Shown here: positions 18,415-26,931 of the stretch, in pieces | How positions within the stretch are numbered: the stretch's first letter is position 1 | Layout of the letters: each line of letters begins with the position of its first letter | NCBI RefSeq assembly: GCF_001949145.1 | Contig: NW_019091808.1 | Location: 1 to 26,931 of the forward strand | DNA: 26,931 bases | Source of the DNA: Acanthaster planci | Taxonomy: Eukaryota > Echinodermata > Asteroidea > Valvatida > Acanthasteridae | Reading direction: 5' to 3' | Translations under genes and position numbers: made by a program | Notes under the pieces: generated by a model | What the model was told of the DNA's origin: nothing | Seen by the model: only the letters and a program-made list of their open reading frames with translations | Databases searched by the model: none

Positions 18415-18589
18415 GTACAGTTTTTTAGGTCGAGGTCGGTGATTGTTTTTGCTTGCAGGCGCACACTTGTGGGAGTAGTGCTTTTCACTGGCATTTATTA
18501 GTTGATTCGGCGTTTCGGCGAAACAGCTCTTGTTTTCGTTAATTTTTATTTCTGTTTTTATTCTTTTCCTTTTCAGACTTTTCCCCATA

Positions 18590-19245
18590 GGGTTTGTACA
18601 CGTTTTCTTCCACTAGTCGACTTTGGCAGTTTACTAAATCTGATCGACTTCAAACTTGGCAGACCTTTGGAATTGGACAATCATCCAAGGATGGTCCTAG
18701 AAGAAATTTGTAATAACGACGTCATCACGTGATTTCTTTTTGAATTTTGAATATTTGATTTTTTCCCATTGACTTTGTACACGTTTTAAAACCATAATTT
18801 TCAAACCTTCGCAATGATTGATCGCTAATCAAGGGCTACACAACAAAGACCCTTATTCAAGAATTCTTCAAAAGAAATGACGCCATGATGACGTCATCAT
18901 GTGATTTAGTGTTGAATTTTAAATGCTTATTTCAGCCCATTGACTTTGTACACGTTTTCAAGGCCCAATTTTGAAACCTTTGCGGTGTTTGATCGTTATC
19001 AAAATTACAGCCAACAAAGACCCTGATACAAGACTTTTTAAAGTAAATGACGTCTTGATGACGTCTTCATGTGATTTGCTGGTGATTTTTCAAAATTTAT
19101 TTCAGCCCATTGACTTTGTACACATTTTTTGCAGCCACCATTTGTGCAATTATCAGAGGTTTGATCAACATCAAAGTTACACGCAACAAAGAACCCCATG
19201 AAAGAATTTTCTTAAAGTTATGACGTCATGATGACGTCATCACCA
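18590..19245. repeat. Diverged tandem repeat of about 170-180 bp with CRE-like cores
   Basis: Four units begin at a GACTTTGTACACG-like motif at 18590 (GGGTTTGTACACG), 18771, 18942 and 19112, with periods of 181, 171 and 170. Units share CCCATTGACTTTGTACAC, a TTTGATC..TCAA segment, ACAAAGACCC and a TGACGTCA-type core followed by TCATGTGATTT. Units 2-4 are clearly related and unit 1 is more diverged. Core positions are 18718-18723 (GACGTC), 18891-18898, 19049-19066 (two TGACGTCT) and 19221-19239 (two TGACGTCA). The block lies 440-1100 bases upstream of the NLR start, so it could act in regulation or be only a satellite remnant. Confidence 0.85.
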
Positions 19246-20640
19246 AACAGTGGTTGTTCACAACCACGTTCGTCTACTTTTATATTTTTTACTTATCTCA
19301 TTTTGAAAATACGTTTGAGGTTACAGAGGGATCATCTCCTTGCTTTGCCATCCGTATTGAGGAAAACTGATGAAGCATGGAGACAAAGATTCGTACTCTT
19401 CATCCATCGAAAAAAGACGTATAACAGACACGAAATAATCAAACCGTCGACCAGGATAGAGATGCAAATGCGGGTACATGTATATTGTTGTGCGGGGGCC
19501 ATTGTTGACAACAGTTTTAATTAATCAACCGCTTGAGACAAGCACCTCTCAACCAAGAGGAATTGTAAAACTGCTTTGAGTATTTAGGTCCATTCGAATT
19601 TAAGCAGTCATTTCGTTCATTCCAAATCATCTAGAAGCTTAGGTGGCCTTCAACATTTACGGCACATCTGAGACAGGCTTATATATCAATAGTAGAATAA
19701 TGACGATGCAAAAGATTCACTGACATGAAGATGATGTTTTTGAAACAAGAATATCAAAGAGAACAACGAAATGTGTATTAAAATGGCTATATTAACGAGA
19801 AACGAATAGCCACCTTTGAAAATCCCTTTGCGGCTCGATGACTCTTGACTTTATTAGACAAAAACTCGTACAAACTGCAGGATATTGAAAGGGTGGTCTG
19901 GGGTAGCGTTGAGCGAAATGGAATTACGCGACTGAAGCTGGTGTAAGACCACATCCACACCTGCTTAATGGAAAACAGTGCAACTGATTGATATGAAAGG
20001 GAAAAAAGAGATTTTGAAGTAAACACGATCGAATAACGTTTGCTTGAAGTTCAACAGAACTACTGGATTTGACCATGAATTTGGTCGGCCAAACCTGGCC
20101 TAACTTTAGAAAAGGTAGAATAACTAAACGCCACTTTAAAAGTCGTGCTTATGTAATTTAAATAAAACATTTACACATGTGAGCAGATATTACGGCTTTA
20201 TCTGAATCGAAGGCTAACTAATACTTCTCTTTTACATTTGCATGAAACTCCGACTCCCTTGAACCAAATAGAACACGTACATTTAATTACTGCCGCACAC
20301 GGCCCAGTGGAAAAGGTGCAGATACCACTGCGGACCGACATGCCACCCACTTCAGCATCAGTATCAATGAGCAAGGAACTGGAAAAAAAAAACTCGAAAA
20401 GAAAAAAAAAACGCAGACGCACAATTCACTTTTAACTGAGTAGTTGCAGGCTACTGTGCAGACCACTACAGGAGGCATAAGCTCGATCTCAGTGCATTGG
20501 CACTTTGAGGACAACGTTGTCTTCGAGATAAAACAATCGCTACGGAAGGACTGGTCATTTAAGGTAAATCACCGATCACTACTCAAGGGATTTTGTGTTG
20601 ACGTGACAGATTGATTTCCTAAATAAAACTAGACTGCCTT

Positions 20641-20775
20641 TTCCTATGGAAACAGTTTTGTTCCAGTTAAAAAAACTGTCCCCATTTTAGATACAGTAGT
20701 AGCAGCTTTCTTTCATTGAAGGAGGTCTGTTTACAACTGAAAATGCCACTTTCAAATTGCATACTTAATTAAACG
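20641..20775 (+). repeat. Dispersed repeat, copy 1
   Basis: Shares the order CCTA.GGAAACA, TT..AGTTAAAAAA, CCATTTTAGA.ACAGT, AAAATG.CACTTTC and AATTGCATACT with 23596-23722 in the same orientation. About three quarters of positions appear identical by eye. Family unknown. Confidence 0.7.
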
Positions 20776-22079
20776 TTCCACTGATCAGTTGAATCGGATG
20801 GAAGTCATCAGTTGTGGCGAAAGTAAGAGTATTGATGCCATCATAAAAATATATGTCGTCTTAACGGACTTCTGTCTCATTGATACATTTCTTTTAAACG
20901 ACTTATCTAAAGGGACTGCTAAAACAACTTAGAATGATTATCAGCAGCAATACGCTTCCGTAGGGTGAAATTGTCAGAATCTTCCTCTTTTTGCCTCCCA
21001 TCCCCTTTAAGCGATTGTCAGTTTCAAAAAGGTAACGGGCTCAGAGGAAGACTTGAGCTTCAACTTTCAGTCCCATTTTTTGATTTAATGTTTTTTTTTA
21101 TTCACAAGTGGAGGACTGATTCTTGTTATTTTCGACTGGTGAGATACTATGTTTGAAAAGGGTTGTTTTATAACTTACAGCCCCCCTCTCTTATTTCTTT
21201 GCTAAGGTTTCCACATTTTCATTTTTTCACTAGCTTTCAATAAAAAGGATTCCCGTATTACGGATTTGTGTACGCAGAAGAGGAAGTGTTCTCAAAGTGA
21301 TGAGAAGGAACATCCCACTTGCAACTGAAAGTGTGCAGAAACTTCCCCACAGCAGAAATAAAACGCGCCGAGTGCGCTTGGATGTGCTTACACAGGCCTA
21401 CATGTACACCATTCTTCATTGTTAGGGCCCGATGCCAAATCGGAGGTCAAACTAAAGAAATAGGAGTGTGCCCTAGCACATATTTTGTTCCGCACGGCTG
21501 ATGAAAATGAAAATATTACTGCAAGAATTAGATCTGAATTGATGACGTCACATAATATTAACATACGTACTTTCCGATAAAGCCAGTGGGGATGGGAACG
21601 GTCCACTGAGCAGCGTAGAAAGGTATACGTAAACATATTTATGTCGTCATCAGTAGCGATTTCTATGACCGGAGAATATAAATATGGAGGCCATTAGACG
21701 GCGAGGAATGCTTTTTTTTCACTTTGACAGGCAACCATAAGCAATCATTATACTGATCACTGCTAAGCCAAATAAAAAGCAACTATTTTCTGTAGCTTTT
21801 ACAGTGAATGTGATTTGGAAACTTGCATTCTAACACGAAAGTCAATTCGAATTCCTTTTAAAAGGGATCTTTCCTCTAGCAGTCATAAAAAGCCCATTTC
21901 AAAATTTGACTTTAGTATTTCAAAAAGAAGATAATCAGAATTGGGGAATATTTTTTAACTTTCACCTGTTTGAAACAAGCACACAGACGAGTAGCAGAAA
22001 GATGGTATTAAAATATACTCAAAGGTAACAATTAGAACAAAAAGATAATCACACACAATTACAACAAGGTTAAACTTGA

Positions 22080-22097
22080 GGGTTAGGGTTAGGGTTA
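22080..22097 (+). repeat. Short interstitial telomere-type repeat
   Basis: Three exact GGGTTA units. This is the telomere motif of vertebrates and many invertebrates. Too short to say more. Confidence 0.8.
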
Positions 22098-23595
22098 CCA
22101 GCTCATTTTAAGCTTGTTCAAAATATTGACTTAAAAACTTGAAGTTTGAATAAACTGCCTCTAATATCTATATAGATATTTATATATCTGTATCTATAAG
22201 TAAATGGAAAAAAATCCGCATGCAAAAATCATATTATTATTATTGCACAAAGTGATAGGAGACAGTGGCAAGTTAAGGACTTTGGGAAATGTTGTCTTGA
22301 ATGCTCGAAAACAAAGGAGAACGACTCAACCGAAATTGAGTGTTTTGACTCATGTGACCAGAAATGAAACTTGATGAAAAAGTATACCTTAGTATAAACA
22401 AAATTGAACACTATACAAAGGCAAAGATATGAAAACAGTTTTTCCTGGAGGTTTATAGACAAAATTGTTTATCTGACTGTTGAGAGGCCCTTGCAAACTA
22501 AAGCACACTATGCATTCAGCTTCCTTCATACACAGTGTGAGCCTAACTGATTCGACAAGCTATTTCCGAGTTTGTATCTTGACTTGAGACACACTCGCCT
22601 CTAAAATCCCTGCTATATGGTACTGCTAGCCTACGTGAAACCTACCTCATCTGGGTTAATGAAGAGACACTAACGTTGTAGAGGAAAAAAGACAGCAATT
22701 CCATTCACTTTTTATTATACTTACGTAGTTTCAGGAGGTTGTACCAGTCGACACCGAAGGTTTGTCGTAGTGCATACTTATTACTATTTATTTCAGATAA
22801 TTATTTCATCTATACATTGCTTACCCGAGTAAATCGGCGACGAAGGAAAGGGTGGCTCCTACCATAACTCCAGCATCGCTGAAGTAATGCAGTCATTACC
22901 CTAGGACTTTACATTAATCAAGTCATTAAGTTGCACCTGTACGTGGCCGGGAAAGAAGTTAGTGGGGACGTACACGTCACACAAAAATACGCGTCTTCAA
23001 TAGACTTGTATCCAGTTGATCGATGTATCTTTGTAGTGCAAGCCAAACTATCGAACCAGGAAGTGGCAAATAGAAAAAGAATAATCTCCAGCATCCAAAT
23101 CTACGTGAACTTTAGTAAAATTGGAAGGGATATGTGTAACAAAAATCTCTTCAACTCCAATGAAGATTACCTCAAATTAAAAGGGAAGTTTGAACTTCAA
23201 CTGTAAAAGTAAATCACTTAGTTTCCTGGTGTCTAGTCGTATCATTCGAATGGCAATAACAAGCATACAAATCTGACCAAAATGAGAATTTAATAGACGG
23301 GAGCCAGGGAGTAAGTCATTTAAGTCTATGTTAAGGTCAATCCACAAACCCCGGCTTTATGCACAGTTCAGTCGAAACCTATTCCTGCTCACTCTGGCAC
23401 ATAGGTTTGTGGCTTTAATAACGTGATAGCATCCGCAAAGTCAACTTCAGTGTGATCTCGTGTGTATGACTGATGCCATGTACTTTCAGCACAAATATGG
23501 ATATATGCTACTGCGCACATCAAAATCTGAATTATGAAAAAGAAGAAGTTCTAGCCTGAAAGTATCCATCAGGGTCGGGTGGTGGTGGCCACTTG

Positions 23596-23722
23596 CTCCT
23601 ACGGAAACATTTTTGTTTCAGTTAAAAAACGTTGGCCATTTTAGACACAGTGATAGTAGCCTTTAGAAAGGGAGATCTTAATGTAACGAAAATGTCACTT
23701 TCTAATTGCATACTAAAACATT
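23596..23722 (+). repeat. Dispersed repeat, copy 2
   Basis: Direct-orientation relative of 20641-20775, shortened by a few small gaps. Neither copy has an open frame, so this is probably a non-coding mobile element remnant. Confidence 0.7.
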
Positions 23723-24389
23723 GTAATGGGGATAATAACGGCCTTCATTACTGCCCAACACCTGTTTAGTTGCTCTGTTTTCATGTACATATAAGTCTCT
23801 CATCTGCCGGTCTGTCCGTAGGAGCAAAATCTGTTGCATCACTGCAGACCTAGATGTTGCCATTAGTGTAATGTTAAATTTATTATACGTGTTATGTCAG
23901 TGCGGTTATATCATTATGCTTCACCCTTAAAATAAATGCAGTCGTTCAGAAAAAACTGCTCTGCACCCCCATCATTTCCAAAATGTGTATCCTCGTGGAG
24001 ACATGGCCTTGTTCTCTAGTACTAATTAGGTCGCGTGTGAAACGATGTTTTCAAAATGACTGGAATTTTGACCGAATGTCCCTTATATAAAACCCTTCAA
24101 TTTGCAATGGATTCTTAAACATTAAAAAAATCTGAACAATTTCCAAATATCAGTTTCGTGAAGTTCTTGTGGAGACCTATTCAACCCGTTCTTCTGGTTC
24201 TCCACAAGACATCCTACCTACATCTACAAAGAACATGACACTGTATGTGTTCCCAAATAAATTCACATTCACAGAGGATTAAGGAAATCTCAATCAAATC
24301 CAAAGGATAAAACCTTGCGGAAGTCATGAATGAGGGCCACTTGCCAAAAAATGACGTTACTCTCTTAATACTGCTCCGTATTTATGTGC

Positions 24390-25420
24390 AATTCTGCCAA
24401 ATATACCCACAGTTGCACGGAAATATCTGCAAAAAAAGCGAGAGTTCATGTCCTACTGCTTGGCATTTTATGAAATTCCTTTGCCAACACTTTTCACGCA
24501 AAGATGTGTCCTTTTATTGGAGAATAGTGGCTAAAGATACGCTAAATCTGGTAATCGTGGCAAAATCTGAAAACGTCTGATAACGTCTGAAATGATATAT
24601 ATAGACCTATCTTCCCCTATCCCAATGATCCATATTCGACGCAGTAAGGGGTAAGCATTTCCGTATTAGGTGACAAAGGTTCTGGTCAGTCATGCTTCCT
24701 GAATTGTCGTTTCTCATGTAGTTAATTTGAGTTTGGTGCATTTGGCCCATCCTCGTGTATTTTGAGAGGTTAATGTTTCTCTATTGACTCAAGCAAGCTT
24801 CATGTCTATTTCGCAACAGTTGGAGAAATATCCGAGAAAACAATGGAAGTTCGTGTCAGGATTTTTCTATTTTGTCATTTTGCCATTGCACACATGTTAG
24901 TTGCTTCGAGTTTCATGCCACGAGGAGTCTCCATATCTGAGCACAAAAGTATGAAAATAGTCCTGATAGGTCCACCTTCGTATCGTCATTCGACAGTTTA
25001 AATGCTTTCTATCCACATTTTCATTTCCACATTTTCAAAGGTTGGCGATACGTCTGCCAATGAAGTCGAGACTTCCTGTCAGTCAGTCTTTTCATTTATT
25101 ATTAACCGCGTTGGATAACACGTGAGTTGGTCTCTTTTTCGAGCAAGGTTGCATCTTTATATATGAGCAAAAACAATCTTAAAGTGGTAAAAATCGGTCC
25201 TTATGGGTGTCATTACTGGTGTCAAGGGATAAATGATCTCTATCGACTAGTGCACATTTCATTTCCATTTACTCAAGGTTGGGAAAATATAGAGTTTGTC
25301 AGGAATGATTCCTGTTTGGAGTTTTTGCACTTTCAATTCAACGCGATGTGTCGAAATCTAAGCAATTTTTCATATTCTGGTATGAAATTTCTTACAATCC
25401 AAACAAAAAAATCAATAAGC
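24390..25420 (+). repeat. Diverged tandem repeat, period about 220-240 bp
   Basis: A GTTGG-G-AAATAT-like motif recurs at 24819, 25041 and 25278 (spacings 222 and 237), with an earlier related motif at 24419. Flanking pieces recur in the same order: CACATTTTCATTTCCA before the motif, an agtcctgatAGGTCC-like piece, and ATCTGAGCACAAAAGT against ATATGAGCAAAAACAA. Units are strongly diverged, so exact boundaries are uncertain. Short open frames across it (for example 25127-25453) are probably not genes. Confidence 0.5.
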
Positions 25421-25449
25421 TCTTCCACTGTAAGATTAGGAAAATGGAT

Positions 25450-26450
25450 ATAGCTCGGATGTTCATCTGTGGATTCCATTGGCAAAATCCACAAATCGCA
25501 CAAGTAATACAACCTCATTAAATCGAGATCTACCAATTTTAATGCTGATTGGGTGTCGAATATTCATTTCACAATTGTATTTTGTACTAGTTTAAAATCT
25601 GAATTTCTAAAATGTTGAAAAGAGATCGAAAATAAAATTAGTGGTAGGCCGACATCATCTGAATATGTATACATAGGCATCTTAAATAAAGAATTAGTAA
25701 TGGTTAAGCGAGAAAAACTATTACCTGTGCATTTATGATATCTAATTTCCAACATTAACAACATTAGTTTAAAACGGTTGTCACATTTTCCATCTTTCAC
25801 TGAAAGCCTCGACCGAAATGACCATAATTATTTACCAGTGCTTATAAAACGACTTCAGTGTGTAAAATTTGTTAAGCATCCGCATTGAGAAAGTACCCCT
25901 CTGTCCAGTTGGTTTAATACGCGGGGTAGATTGTGACTAAACTAAGAGACTCTTACTTTCACTTCTGGGCCTTGTCTTTTCCATACAAATAGGTGGGAAT
26001 AACTATTAACTTGCTGTTATAAACTTAATAGATAGCTACAACGCGAACAATAGAACAAAGTGGGTGCAAAATAAAAATGTCTGCGAGGGAGTTTCACGGC
26101 CCATTCTGATCTGTAGTTTAGAATCGTAAATGATAAGTTGTTTCCCTTTTTTCATTCTTACAGTAAACAAACGATTGACTATCATCTGTGAATTTTGCCT
26201 TTGAGAAAGATTCTGCTTGGATCGAAACGTCAGGCCCTCCATATTTTGAGATTCGTATTTTAGGTCATTGTCGTCAGCAAGCAGTTTCCAGCAGGTTTTT
26301 TTATTACATATCTATGATTTTCAATAGAATATTGAACAGAAAATCTTGACTCCTAATTGGTATGCAGACAAGTAAATAAAAAAGATTATTTTTTGCGTAT
26401 GTGCTCGTCCTCATCCTTAGGCAGTGATGAGAGTCGATTGATCGAGCTAG
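25450..26450. other. Downstream flank of the right-edge gene
   Basis: AT-rich, with open frames no longer than 78 codons on opposing strands and no domain. Presumably intergenic. Confidence 0.45.
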
Positions 26451-26451
26451 A

Positions 26452-26457
26452 TTTATT
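26452..26457 (-). promoter_or_regulatory. Polyadenylation signal AATAAA for the right-edge gene
   Basis: TTTATT on the plus strand reads AATAAA on the coding strand, about 140 bases past the stop of the right-edge LRR gene. Position and strand fit a short 3' UTR. Confidence 0.45.
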
Positions 26458-26596
26458 TTTAAGCACTGAGTCCGTGACAAGAAGGTCCAAGATGGACCAA
26501 AGCGATTCGAATTCAGCAAACAGCACATAGCTGAGGATATTTGGCTGTGAAACCTTTCTTGGGTGAAGTGTCCCAGGGCATGACTTTAAGGGGCTC

Positions 26597-26931
26597 TTAA
26601 TCGAAGTCGTTAATGGGTCTGTCGGAGGACCTATCGAAAGTCTCAAAAGAGAGAAAGTCATCCGGGGAGAAAAAGTCCTGACGATAGGACTCTTCATTAT
26701 CCTTGCCATCGGCTCCGTCATCGGACTCGCCATCAGTTCCGTCATCGAACTCTTCATCAGCTCCGTCATCAAACTCTCGTTCATTCCCGTCATCGGACTC
26801 ATCATCGGACACGTCCTCGGACTCGAAATCAACAGTGCTTTTCCGTACCTCAGAAATGTGTCTCCTGTCTTGTTTCGTCAGAGAGCAGCCACTCACTCTG
26901 AGCATAAGGACATGCTCCATCTGTCTTAGAT
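26597..26931 (-). CDS. 3' end of a second LRR/NLR-like gene, running off the window
   Basis: The frame is open to the window edge, so the ATG at 26920 is probably internal. It begins LRQMEHVLMLRVSGCSLT and continues QDRRHISEV. This is one LRR half-unit with the same M.H...L....C.L...D..H spacing as the central gene. After it comes VRKSTVDF, comparable to VCESGVNF at the decayed end of the central gene, then four acidic octapeptide repeats and a tail ending at the stop codon near 26597. An AATAAA polyadenylation signal lies downstream. A second frame (26386-26620) also reads protein-like after the repeats (for example LSYVLFAEFESLW), so a frameshift or alternative tail is possible. By inference this is an upstream tandem relative of the central NLR; the NACHT part is outside the window. 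Confidence 0.62.
   Translation of the reverse strand, partial: LRQMEHVLMLRVSGCSLTKQDRRHISEVRKSTVDFESEDVSDDESDDGNEREFDDGADEEFDDGTDGESDDGADGKDNEESYRQDFFSPDDFLSFETFDRSSDRPINDFD
26715..26810 (-). repeat. Four 24-bp units encoding acidic octapeptides
   Basis: Units start at 26715, 26739, 26763 and 26787 on the plus strand, with CCGTCATC at each unit start. On the coding strand they encode a run of ES/EF-DDG-type octapeptides, rich in Asp, Glu and Gly. Unit length equals that of the exon 5 repeat in the central gene, but the sequence and the position in the protein differ. Confidence 0.88.

Larger units (their letters stand above)
19250..24380. other. Intergenic stretch upstream of the central NLR
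   Basis: Apart from the dispersed repeats and telomere-type tract listed separately, I find nothing firm. Plus-strand frames at 20238-20435 (basic, KRKKKRRR end) and about 22885-23206 (110 codons, QEVANRKRIISSIQIYV) are the most protein-like but lack clear splice borders. A 16-bp AT palindrome lies near 22166-22181 and a TGACGTCA at 21543-21550. Confidence 0.4.

Noticed and set aside
22931-23206. Plus-strand frame of about 110 codons as a gene
   Set aside because: No domain, weak codon evidence and no clear splice borders; kept only as a note in the intergenic entry.
24326-25453. Plus-strand frames of 84 and 108 codons
   Set aside because: They lie in the diverged tandem repeat and are not conserved between its units.

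Overview
The window is eukaryotic, AT-rich genomic DNA. Its genes are split, with ordinary splice signals and long introns. The LRR style (57-residue double repeats with N..LGG.A..WAP and a conserved Cys) and the Death/NACHT/LRR content resemble the large NLR families of invertebrate deuterostomes. Amphioxus is my first guess, hemichordate or echinoderm second. The species cannot be fixed from sequence alone. A short TTAGGG tract fits such an animal.

The centre (8.86-18.15 kb, minus strand) holds one six-exon NLR gene that I assembled by matching splice sites and phases. In order it encodes a basic N-terminal exon (weakest call), a ubiquitin-like (UbL) domain split over two exons, a Death domain, a long charged linker with eleven octapeptide repeats, and one large NACHT-LRR exon. 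Every junction keeps the reading frame, and the model gives about 1436 residues. A UbL-Death-linker-NACHT-LRR layout is not a standard animal NLR architecture that I know, and it is the main candidate for something undescribed. The LRR frame stops at a TGA exactly where repeats carry a conserved Cys. About 420 bases of decayed LRR follow, ending in a tail that resembles the tail of the neighbouring gene.

Both edges carry pieces of apparent relatives on the same strand. At the right edge is an LRR end followed by an acidic 24-bp repeat tail (26.60-26.93 kb). At the left edge is an open frame resembling the central linker exon (1-297). The window therefore looks like a slice of a head-to-tail NLR cluster.

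Upstream of the central gene are a perfect palindromic NF-kB-type site (18405-18414) and a diverged tandem repeat of about 170 bp whose units carry CRE-like TGACGTCA cores (18.59-19.25 kb). Between 5.3 and 6.2 kb lies a CpG-rich stretch with a 179-codon open frame and splice signals on both strands. It may be an unrelated gene, but I cannot name it.

The remaining DNA (0.5-5.3, 6.3-8.3 and 19.3-26.4 kb) looks like introns or intergenic sequence. It holds foldback elements near 2.2-2.8 kb, dispersed repeat pairs, and a diverged tandem repeat at 24.4-25.4 kb. I saw no tRNA, rRNA or CRISPR array.
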